Below are positions 9,339 through 17,855 of a stretch of DNA of 64,000 bases, piece by piece. Under the pieces are notes generated by a model that was not told the DNA's origin, made no database searches, and saw only the letters and a list, made by a program, of their open reading frames with translations. The DNA comes from Streptomyces hayashii (GTDB lineage: Bacteria > Actinomycetota > Actinomycetes > Streptomycetales > Streptomycetaceae). The stretch covers positions 78,191-142,190 of the forward strand of contig NZ_JAHHIU010000001.1 in assembly GCF_024539815.1 (NCBI RefSeq), read 5' to 3'. Within the stretch, counting starts at the first letter, position 1. Each line of letters opens with the position of its first letter. Position numbers and translations under genes: made by a program.

Positions 9339-9677
9339 TCAGCCCACCGCCGCGTAGTTCTCGTACATCTGGTCGTCGTCGAGCGGCAGGATGCCCGCCC
9401 CACGCTCGTACTCCGAACGCGCCGTCTCCAGGAGCCGGCGCCAGGAGGTCACCGTCGGACGCCTGCGCAGCAGTGCCCGGCGCTCGCGCTCCGTCATGCC
9501 TCCCCACACGCCGAACTCGACGCGGTTGTCGAGCGCGTCCGCCAGACATTCGGTGCGTACCGGGCATCCGGTGCACACCGCCTTGGCCCTGTTCTGCGCT
9601 GCTCCCTGAACGAACAGTTCATCCGGATCGGTAGTGCGGCAGGCGGCCTGCGCACTCCAGTCGGTTACCCAGCCCAT
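9339..9677 (-). CDS. wblA: WhiB-like regulator WblA
   Basis: A 112-residue Wbl protein that nearly matches S. coelicolor WblA (SCO3579), a pleiotropic regulator that represses antibiotic production and promotes sporulation. The four cluster cysteines are seen in ACRTTDP and CTGCPVRTEC, binding [4Fe-4S]. The FGVWGGMTERERRALLRRR segment gives the G[VI]WGG turn and the basic DNA-contact helix. The ATG at 9677 (MGWVTDW) yields the family length; an upstream in-frame ATG at 9734 would add 19 residues. The gene is preceded by a long leader region. Confidence 0.96.
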   Translation of the reverse strand: MGWVTDWSAQAACRTTDPDELFVQGAAQNRAKAVCTGCPVRTECLADALDNRVEFGVWGGMTERERRALLRRRPTVTSWRRLLETARSEYERGAGILPLDDDQMYENYAAVG

Positions 9678-10084
9678 ACCGGCGCCGTCCTCTCCCGAAT
9701 CGAGGCTCCCCCACGGCGGCAGCGGCATATTCACCGCCGCCAGTTGAGGACGTTACGGAAGGTGGGCACAGCGCAACACCCCCTTCGGGCCCAATCTTGA
9801 ATGGCCCGAACGGACTATGGGTAAGCGGCAGATCACCCGGGGGAGTGAGCCCGCGACATATACGACTTTCCCGGCGAACGGGACAATTCAGCCGAGTCAC
9901 AACGGACGCCAGGTGACACACAAGGCGGATTTGGACACGTCCCCACCAAAAAACCCGGGGAACATCCGGAACGATTCGGGGTTGCCGGACGTATTGATAC
10001 GTAGCCCTGCTGCTGTGACAGTTGAGAGCAGCTTAGGCCAAGGCATTGACGCGTGTCCGGCGAATCAGAACGTAGGCTGCCCTC
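9678..10084. promoter_or_regulatory. Long divergent intergenic region between wblA and the PBP gene
   Basis: About 400 bases with no convincing gene. It must hold the promoters of wblA (minus) and of the PBP gene (plus). wblA in Streptomyces is known to have a long upstream region controlled by several developmental regulators. No specific operator could be assigned by eye. The stretch is less GC-rich than its flanks. Confidence 0.5.
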
Positions 10085-12376
10085 ATGCCAAAGAAGCGCT
10101 CGGGCGGTGGTCTGTCGCCAACGCAGCAGGCCGCCAAGTTCCTCGGTGTCAGTGTGCTCGCAGGAGCGGTGCTGGCCGGTATCGCCCTGCCCGCCTTCGG
10201 CGCGCTCGGCCTGGCCGCCAAGGGATCGGTGGAGTCGTTCGACGAACTCCCGGTCAACCTCAAGACGCCGCCGCTGAGCCAGCGCACCACGATTCTCGAC
10301 TCCGAGGGCGGCCAGATCGCCACGGTCTACTCCCGTGACCGCACGGTCGTCGACCTGAAGAACATCTCGCCCTACATGCAGAAGGCGATCGTCGCGATCG
10401 AGGACTCGCGCTTCTACGAGCACGGCGCGGTGGACCTGAAGGGCGTCCTGCGCGCGCTCAACAAGAACGTGCAGAGCAGCGGCGTCGCACAGGGCGCCTC
10501 CACGCTCACCCAGCAGCTCGTGAAGAACGTCGCGGTCGAGGAGGCCGGTGACGACCCGACGAAGGTCGCACAGGCCACGCAGCAGACCATCGGCCGCAAG
10601 ATCAAGGAACTGAAGTACGCGATCCAGCTGGAGGAAGAGCTCAGCAAGAAGAAGATCCTTGAGAACTACCTGAACATCACGTTCTTCGGTGAGCAGGCCT
10701 ACGGCGTCGAAGCGGCCTCGCAGCGCTACTTCTCCACGCACGCGGCGTCCCTCACCCTGCCGCAGGCGGCCCTGCTGGCCGGCATCGTCCAGTCGCCCAG
10801 CCGCTACGACCCGGTCAACGACGAGGCCGAGGCCACCAAGCGCCGTAACACCGTGCTGGCGCGCATGGCCGAGGTCGGCGACATCTCCGAGGCCGAGGCG
10901 GCCGTGGCGCAGAAGGCTCCGCTGGGCCTGAAGGTCAAGAAGCCGAAGAACGGCTGCATCACCGCCGTCCAGGGCGCGAGCTTCTTCTGCAAGTACGTGG
11001 AGCGCGTCTTCCTCAGCGACCCGGTCTTCGGCAAGAACAAGGAGCAGCGGGCGAAGATCTGGAACCAGGGCGGCCTGACCATCCGCACCACGCTCGAACC
11101 GCAGGCCCAGAAATCCGTCCAGTCCTCGCTCAAGGACCACGTCTACAAGTCGGACAAGGTCGCGGCGGCCGCCACGCTCGTCGAGCCCGGCACCGGCAAG
11201 ATCCTCGGGATGGGCCAGTCGAAGCCCTTCGGCTACGGCAAGAACGAGACCGAGTACAACTACTCGGTCAACGCTTCCATGGGCGGCTCCAACTACGGCT
11301 TCCCGACCGGTTCGACCTTCAAGCCCTTCGTGGCCGCGGCCGCGCTGGAGGAGGGCCGCCCGCCGAACCAGAGCTACCCGGCGCCGTACCAGATGCCGTA
11401 CCCGGACACCGTCCAGACGTGCAGCAGCAAGCCCTGGATCAACGACGGCAGGCCGAAGTACACGCTGGAGAACGAGAGCGAGTCCGAGAAGGGGCCGTAC
11501 CAGCTGAAGAAGGCCATGGAGCTGTCGGTCAACACCTACTTCGTGCAGATGCTCGCCGACATCGGCATGTGCCCCGTCGTGAAGATGACCGACAAGCTGG
11601 GCGTGGTCCAGGGCAACGGCGCCAAGGTCCCCGAGGTCCCCTCCTCGATGACCCTCGGCTCCACCGGCCTCTCTCCCCTGACGATGGCCAGCGCGTACGC
11701 GGCCTTCGCCGACCGGGGCATGTACTGCACCCCCGTCGCCATCGAGTCGATCACCCAGACCGTGGGCGGCACGAAGAAGTCGCTGGAGGTGCCGAAGTCG
11801 ACCTGCTCGCGCGCGATGAGCGAGAAGACCGCGGACACCGTCAACACCCTGCTGAGCGGCGTGGTGGACTCCGGCACCGGCCGCGAGGCCGGCCTGTCCG
11901 GCCGCGACAACGCCGGTAAGACGGGTACGACGGACTCCCGCAAGAACGCCTGGTTCGTCGGCTACACCCCGAAGCTCTCCGGCGCCGTCTGGGTCGGCAG
12001 CGCCACCCAGAAGGTCGAGATGAACAACATCTGGATCGGCGGCCACTTCCACGAACAGGTCTACGGCGGCGACACCCCCGGTCCGATCTGGCGCGACGCC
12101 ATGACCGGGGCCCTGGAGGGCAAGGACTCCGGCCAGTTCAACCTCGTCAGCATCCCGAACCCGCCCGACAAGAACCGCGACAAGGGCAACGGTGACGGGA
12201 ACGCCAACGGCGGTGACAACGGGGACGACGGCAACGGAGACGGCGGCGGCTTCCTCAGCGGCCTGCTCACCAACGGCGGCAACGGCAACGGCGGCAACTC
12301 GACCGCCGGCGCCGACGCGGGCGGTTTCTTCCAGGGCCAGAGCAACGGAAACGGCAACGGCGGCCGACGCGGCTGA
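10085..12376 (+). CDS. Class A penicillin-binding protein (transglycosylase/transpeptidase)
   Basis: A 763-residue bifunctional cell-wall synthase. One membrane segment lies at about residues 17-40. The GT51 domain follows, with EDSRFYEHGAVD and QGASTLTQQLVKN. The transpeptidase domain has the nucleophile STFK near residue 410, SVN near 481 and KTG near 613. The C-terminus is a Gly/Asn/Asp-rich low-complexity tail after about residue 695. It matches the PBP located beside wblA in S. coelicolor (SCO3580). It starts with the ATG at 10085 and ends just before a strong terminator. Confidence 0.95.
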   Translation: MPKKRSGGGLSPTQQAAKFLGVSVLAGAVLAGIALPAFGALGLAAKGSVESFDELPVNLKTPPLSQRTTILDSEGGQIATVYSRDRTVVDLKNISPYMQKAIVAIEDSRFYEHGAVDLKGVLRALNKNVQSSGVAQGASTLTQQLVKNVAVEEAGDDPTKVAQATQQTIGRKIKELKYAIQLEEELSKKKILENYLNITFFGEQAYGVEAASQRYFSTHAASLTLPQAALLAGIVQSPSRYDPVNDEAEATKRRNTVLARMAEVGDISEAEAAVAQKAPLGLKVKKPKNGCITAVQGASFFCKYVERVFLSDPVFGKNKEQRAKIWNQGGLTIRTTLEPQAQKSVQSSLKDHVYKSDKVAAAATLVEPGTGKILGMGQSKPFGYGKNETEYNYSVNASMGGSNYGFPTGSTFKPFVAAAALEEGRPPNQSYPAPYQMPYPDTVQTCSSKPWINDGRPKYTLENESESEKGPYQLKKAMELSVNTYFVQMLADIGMCPVVKMTDKLGVVQGNGAKVPEVPSSMTLGSTGLSPLTMASAYAAFADRGMYCTPVAIESITQTVGGTKKSLEVPKSTCSRAMSEKTADTVNTLLSGVVDSGTGREAGLSGRDNAGKTGTTDSRKNAWFVGYTPKLSGAVWVGSATQKVEMNNIWIGGHFHEQVYGGDTPGPIWRDAMTGALEGKDSGQFNLVSIPNPPDKNRDKGNGDGNANGGDNGDDGNGDGGGFLSGLLTNGGNGNGGNSTAGADAGGFFQGQSNGNGNGGRRG

Positions 12377-12395
12377 GCCGCCGGCGCCGACACGC

Positions 12396-12451
12396 ACGAC
12401 GAACGGTCCCTGACACCCCTCTCGAAGGGGGTGTCAGGGACCGTTCGTCGT
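12396..12451 (+). terminator. Strong hairpin terminator after the PBP gene
   Basis: A perfect 24-base inverted repeat (arms 12396-12419 and 12428-12451) with an eight-base loop lies 19 bases after the PBP stop. There is no U-tract, as is usual in Streptomyces. It could also terminate transcription arriving from the other strand. Confidence 0.9.
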
Positions 12452-12597
12452 ACCGATCGACCTGCGCGACGCTACGCCGCGGGCCGGTGCGAGACCCGGC
12501 AGCCGCAGGAACGGCGCGCCCGGCCCCCATCCGGTGGTAGCCGGTGGTGGCCGAACGTGGCGGGCCGTGGCCGTGGTCGTGGCGGGCCGTGGCCGAG

Positions 12598-13062
12598 TCA
12601 GCCCGCGAGGTGCTTCTTGACGGCGGCGGCGACCCGGCCGCCCTCCGCCAGACCGGCCACCTTGGGGTTCACGATCTTCATGACGGCGCCCATGGCCCGC
12701 GGCCCCTCGGCGCCACCCGCCCTCGCCTCCGAGACGGCCTGGGCGACGATGCCGTCCAGCTCCTCGTCGCTGAGCTGCTTGGGCAGGTACGTGGCGAGGA
12801 GCTCGCCCTCCGCCTTCTCCCGCTCGGCCGACTCGGCGCGACCACCCTGCGCGAAGGCGTCCGCGGCCTCACGCCGCTTCTTCGCCTCCTTGGTGATCAC
12901 CTTCAGGACCTCGTCGTCGGAGAGCTCGCGCTTCTGCTTCCCCGCGACCTCTTCCTTGGTGATCGCGGCGAGCGTCAGCCGGAGGGTCGAGGAGCGGAGC
13001 TCGTCGCGCTCCTTGATCGCGGCGTTGAGGTCTTCGTGCAGCTTCGACTTGAGCGTGGTCAT
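12598..13062 (-). CDS. GatB/YqeY-domain protein
   Basis: A 154-residue YqeY-type protein beginning MTTLKSKLHEDLNAAIKERD. It is related to the C-terminal tRNA-interacting domain of GatB. The family is helical, stand-alone and of uncertain function, perhaps in RNA handling. Features include a Lys-rich middle (KRELSDDEVLKVITKEAKKR) and TYLPKQLSDEELDGIV, followed by a PRAMGAVMKIVNP helix typical of the family. The start at 13062 gives the usual length. It is divergent from the phosphoesterase gene. Confidence 0.9.
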   Translation of the reverse strand: MTTLKSKLHEDLNAAIKERDELRSSTLRLTLAAITKEEVAGKQKRELSDDEVLKVITKEAKKRREAADAFAQGGRAESAEREKAEGELLATYLPKQLSDEELDGIVAQAVSEARAGGAEGPRAMGAVMKIVNPKVAGLAEGGRVAAAVKKHLAG

Positions 13063-13156
13063 GGGTCTGATTGTCGCAGGTGCGGACGTCCGCACGCCCG
13101 CCCATTTAAGGGGCGGCGAGGCAAGGGGCGTTGGCGGCGTCTGACACGATGGACGT

Positions 13157-14083
13157 ATGCGCGCGCGATACGGAGTACCTCTGTCCATTGCTGCGGCCGG
13201 CGCCGCCGGTCTGACGTACGCGGCGGGTTTCGAAGCCCGCTCCTTCCGTCTCCGACGGGTCACCGTCCCCGTCCTGCCTGCCGGGATGCGTCCTCTGCGT
13301 GTGCTGCAGGTCTCCGACATCCACATGGTCGGCGGCCAGCGCAAGAAGCAGCGCTGGCTGCGCTCGCTGGCCGGCCTGCGCCCCGACTTCGTGATCAACA
13401 CGGGCGACAACCTGTCCGACCCCGAAGGCGTCCCGGAGACCCTGGACGCACTGGGCCCCCTGATGGAGTTCCCGGGCGCGTACGTCTTCGGCTCGAACGA
13501 CTACTACGGGCCCAAGCTGCGCAATCCCGTCCGCTATCTCCTTGAGAAGACCCAGGGCCGCCACGGCCTCAACGGCAACCCGCCCGCGACGAACGTCGTC
13601 CACAACCCGTGGGAGGACCTGCGGGACGGTTTCGACGCGGCGGGCTGGCTGAACCTGACGAACACCCGGGGCGTGCTGAAGATCGAGGGCGCGTCGGTGG
13701 AGCTGACGGGCCTGGACGACCCGCACATCAAGCGCGATCGCTACGCCCGCGTGGCCGGCGGCCCGTCGGCGTCGGCCGACTTCTCGATGGGTGTGGTGCA
13801 CGCGCCTTACCTGCGGGTCCTGGACCCCTTCGCGGCCGACGGCTACCCCCTGATCCTGGCCGGCCACACCCACGGCGGCCAGGTGTGCATCCCCTTCTAC
13901 GGAGCCCTGGTCACCAACTGCGACCTGGACACCGACCGAGTGAAGGGCCTGTCGACGCACACGGCGGAGGGACGCACGTCCTACCTGCACGTCTCAGCAG
14001 GCTGCGGCGCGAGCCGCTACACCCCGATCAGGTTCGCCTGCCCGCCGGAGGTGACGCTGCTCACCCTGGTGGAGAAGCAGTAG
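13157..14083 (+). CDS. Metallophosphoesterase, membrane-anchored
   Basis: A 308-residue calcineurin-like phosphoesterase. An N-terminal hydrophobic segment (about residues 5-24) suggests membrane anchoring. Metal ligands are visible in order: SDIH, TGDN, GSNDYYG, a histidine in VVHAPY and AGHTHGGQ. This is the YkuE-like layout, whose members act on lipid or nucleotide phosphates; the substrate here is unknown. The gene lies downstream of PBP and YqeY in many Streptomyces, so a cell-envelope role is plausible but inferred. Confidence 0.92.
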   Translation: MRARYGVPLSIAAAGAAGLTYAAGFEARSFRLRRVTVPVLPAGMRPLRVLQVSDIHMVGGQRKKQRWLRSLAGLRPDFVINTGDNLSDPEGVPETLDALGPLMEFPGAYVFGSNDYYGPKLRNPVRYLLEKTQGRHGLNGNPPATNVVHNPWEDLRDGFDAAGWLNLTNTRGVLKIEGASVELTGLDDPHIKRDRYARVAGGPSASADFSMGVVHAPYLRVLDPFAADGYPLILAGHTHGGQVCIPFYGALVTNCDLDTDRVKGLSTHTAEGRTSYLHVSAGCGASRYTPIRFACPPEVTLLTLVEKQ

Positions 14084-14177
14084 GGGCAGGACCGCACCGG
14101 AGCCCCCTCCCCGCGGGATGTCCCCCGAACAGCCCACCCGTATCGCCCGTTTCGTCCCCCATGCCTAGCGTGAGGAC

Positions 14178-14963
14178 ATGACCGCGCCGATACCCAGGGA
14201 CATCCCGGATCTGCCTAGGATTCCGCGGACCCACGCGCTCCTCCTCTCCTCCGTCCCCGCCTCGGCGGTGGTAGCCCCCGTACGCCGCCCACTGGCCGCC
14301 GTCCTCCGCCTGCTGCTGGCCGGCACGGCGGCGGCCGGCGTGACCCTCGCCTTCCTGCTCGGCAGCCCGCTGCGGATCCTCAGCCACTTCGCGATCCAGA
14401 GCAACATCCTGCTGGCCCTGGTCACGCTGCTGTCCGCCCGCCGCGCATGGACCGCCCGCCGGCCCCTCCCCGCCGCCCTGACGGGGGCCGCGCTGCTCTA
14501 CGCCGTGATCACCGGCCTGGTGTACCACCTGCTCCTCGCCGACGCGTCCGTCCCCTTCTCGGTGACCAGCACCAACACCGCCCCCACGGGCTGGCACGCG
14601 GTCGCCGGTCACCTCCTCCACACGGTGACGCCGGTGGCCGCCGTCCTCGACTGGCTGCTCCTGACAGCGCCGGGCCGCATGCGCCTGCGCCGGGCCGCGA
14701 CATGGATGCTCTATCCGGTCGCCTATCTGGCCTTCACCCTCGCCCGCGCCCAGGTGATCACCCCCGGCACACCGGGCCGCTACCTCTACCCGTTCCTCGA
14801 CGTCGAGGCCCACGGCTACAGGCACAGCCTGGCCAACGCCCTCCTGCTCGGGCTCTCCTTCTACGCCCTCGCAGTCGCCCTCGTGGCCCTCGACCACGTA
14901 CGCCCGAACCCGATCACTCACCGTGCCAAAACCGGATTTCGTCTCCAGCCACCAGTGGGCTAA
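14178..14963 (+). CDS. Pr6Pr-family integral membrane protein
   Basis: A 261-residue polytopic membrane protein with about six hydrophobic segments (near residues 40-65, 70-90, 100-120, 145-165, 175-195 and 220-240). The pattern [35 protein letters not shown] and [12 protein letters not shown] is that of the Pr6Pr family, which includes FAR-17a/AIG1-like relatives. The biochemical role is unknown. It ends 42 bases before the tRNA-Pro gene, the last chromosomal core gene before the island. Confidence 0.85.
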   Translation: MTAPIPRDIPDLPRIPRTHALLLSSVPASAVVAPVRRPLAAVLRLLLAGTAAAGVTLAFLLGSPLRILSHFAIQSNILLALVTLLSARRAWTARRPLPAALTGAALLYAVITGLVYHLLLADASVPFSVTSTNTAPTGWHAVAGHLLHTVTPVAAVLDWLLLTAPGRMRLRRAATWMLYPVAYLAFTLARAQVITPGTPGRYLYPFLDVEAHGYRHSLANALLLGLSFYALAVALVALDHVRPNPITHRAKTGFRLQPPVG

Positions 14964-15005
14964 AGTAAACGACGTCGCCGCGACAAGCAGGACAAGCAGC
15001 GACAT

Positions 15006-15079
15006 CGGGGTGTAGCGCAGCTTGGCAGCGCGCTTCGTTCGGGACGAAGAGGTCGTGGGTTCAAATCCCGCCACCCCGA
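15006..15079 (+). tRNA. tRNA-Pro(CGG), integration target
   Basis: A 74-nt cloverleaf. The acceptor stem CGGGGTG pairs with CACCCCG, with discriminator A at 15079. The anticodon stem CTTCG/CGAAG encloses the loop TTCGGGA, giving anticodon CGG (proline, CCG codons). The T-arm has GGGTTCAAATCCC. CCA is not encoded. The Streptomyces element pSAM2 integrates into a tRNA-Pro gene, and here integrase and mobilization genes follow. The 3' half is probably supplied by the element as attL, an inference. Confidence 0.96.
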
Positions 15080-15095
15080 CAGCTGAAACACCAGG

Positions 15096-15131
15096 TCAGG
15101 CCCGGTTCTGAGAGATCAGAACCGGGCCTGA
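15096..15131 (+). terminator. Hairpin terminator after tRNA-Pro
   Basis: A perfect 16-base inverted repeat (15096-15111 and 15116-15131) with a GAGA tetraloop, followed by a T-containing stretch. It lies 16 bases after the tRNA and should end the tRNA transcript. It also lies inside the presumed attachment region. Confidence 0.88.
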
Positions 15132-15149
15132 TTTGCTTTGTGGGCCCAG

Positions 15150-15201
15150 TTTGGGAGCCATTTGGGAGCCGACCTCAGTGAGCGGCTCCCGGACGGCTCC
15201 C
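15150..15201. repeat. Four GGGAGCC/GGCTCCC sites, helically phased, beside the attachment site
   Basis: GGGAGCC occurs at 15153-15159 and 15164-15170. Its complement GGCTCCC occurs at 15184-15190 and 15195-15201. Within each pair the starts are exactly 11 bases apart (about one helical turn), and the two pairs face each other. The first pair sits in a longer direct repeat TTTGGGAGCC. The position, between tRNA-Pro and the first cargo gene, suggests arm-type sites for the integrase or excisionase. Function is inferred. Confidence 0.7.
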
Positions 15202-15337
15202 CGAGTCCTAACGTCAGGGGAGAGACGAGCGTCCAGCCGACGTGGGCTTCCACCCCGCTTCAGACATCGTCGCCTCCGATTGTCAGTGGCAGTCCTTACT
15301 CTGAGACGTGCTCGGTCGCACATCTCCAGGAGCACCC

Positions 15338-16126
15338 GTGGACTACTTCTACAAAGACCTCGGCAACCTCAAGAGAGGTTCCACGGTCATCGTCACCCTG
15401 CGCAACCAAGCCAACGTCCAGGTGATGACGCGCAGCGAGTACAGCAAATACAAGTCGGGGAAGAGATACCGGTACCTGGGCGGTCGCGTCACTCGCTCGC
15501 CTCACCAGATCACCATCCCCAGTAACGGACAGTGGGTCGTGGCCATCGACCTTGGCGGCTATTCCGGTCGCATCTCTGCGTCTGTCCAAGTCCAGCCACC
15601 TCCGCGAGGCTTCCTGCCCCCGGCCCGCGACCCACAGGGCAGTCCGGCCCGCTCCGTCGCGGTCCATGAACCGGAGGAGCCTACTGGCGACATACTTGGT
15701 GGCCAGACCTGGGACGTCTTCATCTCCCACGCGTCCGAGGACAAAGGAGCTGTTGCCCGCCCCCTTCGAGACGCGCTTACCAAGCTGGGTGTGACTGTCT
15801 GGCTCGACGAAGCCCAGATGCGGATCGGCCACAGCCTCCGCCGCAAGATCGATGAAGGGATCAGGGCGAGCCGCTTCGGCATCGTAGTGCTCTCGGCCCC
15901 CTTCTTCGCCAAGGGTTGGACCAACCACGAACTCGACGGACTCGTCACCCGTAATGTGGCCGGGGAGCAATCACTCCTGCCAATCTGGCACAACCTGAGT
16001 GCAGAAGACGTCCGGCGCTACAGCCCCTCCCTCGCAGACAAAGTGGCGATGAGCACCAGCGACTACTCCATCGAGGAGATCGCGCAGCAGATCGCTGACG
16101 TGGTTCAGGAGGAAAGCGCCGCTTAG
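15338..16126 (+). CDS. DUF1883-TIR domain protein, likely defence NADase
   Basis: A 262-residue two-domain protein. Residues 1-85 match DUF1883 (DYFYKDLGNLKRGSTVIVTL at the start, then a beta-rich module ending in VDLGG-like strands). A Pro-rich linker follows, and residues 124-260 are a TIR domain (WDVFISHASEDK, VWLDEAQM). The candidate catalytic glutamate is Glu198 in WTNHEL. Bacterial TIR proteins commonly cleave NAD+ in anti-phage responses, so NADase activity is inferred. The GTG at 15338 has AGGAG five bases upstream. It is the first gene of the element beside tRNA-Pro. Confidence 0.85.
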   Translation: MDYFYKDLGNLKRGSTVIVTLRNQANVQVMTRSEYSKYKSGKRYRYLGGRVTRSPHQITIPSNGQWVVAIDLGGYSGRISASVQVQPPPRGFLPPARDPQGSPARSVAVHEPEEPTGDILGGQTWDVFISHASEDKGAVARPLRDALTKLGVTVWLDEAQMRIGHSLRRKIDEGIRASRFGIVVLSAPFFAKGWTNHELDGLVTRNVAGEQSLLPIWHNLSAEDVRRYSPSLADKVAMSTSDYSIEEIAQQIADVVQEESAA

Positions 16127-16218
16127 CTCCAGAGCACCAGCACGCCGCTTCGGTGTGCACCGGTTCCAGCGAGTCGTGGGCTTGTGCTGGAGAGACCACA
16201 GACGGTACGACGATCGCC

Positions 16219-16833
16219 ATGCACCCTTGGTCTCCGTTAAATGACCGGCAGCTCGCACTCCTCACCCGCATCGGGGGCGGAGCCGACCCCGTCACGTCCA
16301 ACAGCCCCGAGCTCGCCGTCACGGCTCGCGCGCTCAGGGACCGGGGCTTGGTGACCATGCCCAGGAAGAAGGGGAGGTGGCAGGCGGAGATCACTGACGT
16401 GGGACGCTTCTACCTGGAGCACGGGCATCATCCCGACCGTCCGGAGTTGGCTCCACGCAAGCCTCGCGCGGCGGCGTCTGAAGGCGGGGCGCCCGTTGCC
16501 GCTGGTCCGTCGCAGGATGCCGATCCTCCGACCGAGACAAAGCCCGCCCCGAAACGGGCTGTGAAACCTCCGCGCCCGTCGCCAGCAACTGTCGGGCCGG
16601 CGCTCATCGCGCAGGTGCAGGAGGCCGGACGATTTCTTCGGATCCCTGACCCCAGCGCGGAGGAACGGGCTCGGTATCGCAGGGCGTTCGACGCAGCCCG
16701 GCAGTGCGCTCCGGATGGGTACCACCTGAAGTACAGCGGGCGGGCGAAGGGGGACTTCTTCCTCGGTCTGCTGAGGGTGTCTGGCGAGGACGACACCGAG
16801 TGGAACGAATCCGACTGGCGCGAAGCCGAGTGA
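16219..16833 (+). CDS. Uncharacterised winged-helix-like protein
   Basis: A protein of about 204 residues of unknown function. The first 65 residues (NDRQLALLTRIGGG, TARALRDRGLVTMPRKKGRW, ITDVGRFYLEHG) have the rhythm of a winged helix-turn-helix. A Pro/Ala-rich linker follows, then a C-terminal helical block with ARYRRAFDAARQCAPDGYHL. The start is uncertain: ATG 16219 is used here, GTG 16153 is an alternative, and neither has a strong ribosome site. The stop overlaps the next start as GTGA, so the two products are probably made together. No known family was recognised. Confidence 0.6.
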   Translation: MHPWSPLNDRQLALLTRIGGGADPVTSNSPELAVTARALRDRGLVTMPRKKGRWQAEITDVGRFYLEHGHHPDRPELAPRKPRAAASEGGAPVAAGPSQDADPPTETKPAPKRAVKPPRPSPATVGPALIAQVQEAGRFLRIPDPSAEERARYRRAFDAARQCAPDGYHLKYSGRAKGDFFLGLLRVSGEDDTEWNESDWREAE

Positions 16834-17855
16834 TCACCGATGTCGAGGACGTGCTCGCCGCGGTCACCAAGGACCACAGCGCCTTCGAGATCTCCGACGA
16901 GGTCCTACCGAGGGTGCTCGCGCTGCTCCGGCTGCTCGCCGAACAGGCCCTCGCGCGGTACGGCGAGATCGCGGTGTCCAAGAAGCGCAGGCAGCCGAGG
17001 CCGCTGCTCACTGTCCACGGCAGGACGTACGAGGTCGGCTTCCGTGAGCGGCAGAAGCAGGTCCGCTACGTCCCCAAGCAACCAGGTCGTCGCACGTACG
17101 ACTGGCAGCGGGTCACGCCGGCCCACAAGTTCGAGCCGTCCGGCGAACTGGAGCTGCTGGTCAGCGAGAACTCGGGTTACAGCTACAACTACGGCTGGAA
17201 GAAGGAATGGGCCGACACGGCCAAGAAGCCGTTGGAGGAGCAGATCGCCTCAATCTTCCGGGCGTTGAAAGCACGCGCGGAGGAGCAGGAGCGGGCCCGG
17301 CTGGAACGAGAGGCCGAGCAACGACGTCTGCGAGAGGAACGGGAGCACCAGGAGGCCGAGCGCCGACGACTTGCAGCGGAGCGGGAGGAACGCGAGCGGC
17401 GGGAGTGGGAGGCCGCGGTAAGTGCGGCCTCGGTCAAGGCGGTTCACGCGGTACGGGCCGAGCACTTCGGCACGGCCCTGGAGCAGTGGCGGGCCGCCGG
17501 TGAGATCCGGGCCTTCTGTGCTGCGCTGGATGACGTCGCCGCCGCATCGGAGGACGCCCTCGAAGTTGAGAGGCTGCGCGAGTGGTCGGCTTGGGGGAAC
17601 ACAGAGGCTGATCAGCTCGACCCCACGACGAATGGCAGGGGTCTGGCCGCCCGTGACTTCAACGTGGAGCCGACGAAGAAGCAGCTGCGACCGTTCCTCG
17701 ACGGCTGGCGGCCGGACCGGCCGGAGAAGGAGCCTCCGGCTCAGCCAACGCCTCCCAAGCCGGAGCCAGACCCGTGGCGCGGCGTCATCGACGCACATCA
17801 GGATCAAGGGTGGCGATATGGACACCAAGGTCGCGCTCAATGGTGGAGGCGATGA
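16830..17855 (+). CDS. Uncharacterised protein with long charged coiled coil
   Basis: A 341-residue protein translationally coupled to the upstream gene (GTG overlapping TGA). The N-terminal 120 residues form a mixed alpha/beta module (TVHGRTYEVGFRERQKQVRY, SGELELLVSENSGYSYNYGW). A highly charged Glu/Arg coiled coil follows at about residues 150-205, and the C-terminus is Pro-rich. No enzyme motif is visible. The last 71 bases overlap the convergent gene 17785-18627. Function is unknown; the position in the element next to the TIR gene suggests accessory cargo. Confidence 0.65.
   Translation: MITDVEDVLAAVTKDHSAFEISDEVLPRVLALLRLLAEQALARYGEIAVSKKRRQPRPLLTVHGRTYEVGFRERQKQVRYVPKQPGRRTYDWQRVTPAHKFEPSGELELLVSENSGYSYNYGWKKEWADTAKKPLEEQIASIFRALKARAEEQERARLEREAEQRRLREEREHQEAERRRLAAEREERERREWEAAVSAASVKAVHAVRAEHFGTALEQWRAAGEIRAFCAALDDVAAASEDALEVERLREWSAWGNTEADQLDPTTNGRGLAARDFNVEPTKKQLRPFLDGWRPDRPEKEPPAQPTPPKPEPDPWRGVIDAHQDQGWRYGHQGRAQWWRR

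Noticed and set aside
9833..12397. Very long open frame (854 codons) on the minus strand opposite the PBP gene
   Set aside because: It is a composition shadow of a high-GC gene: the plus strand encodes a full PBP with all motifs.
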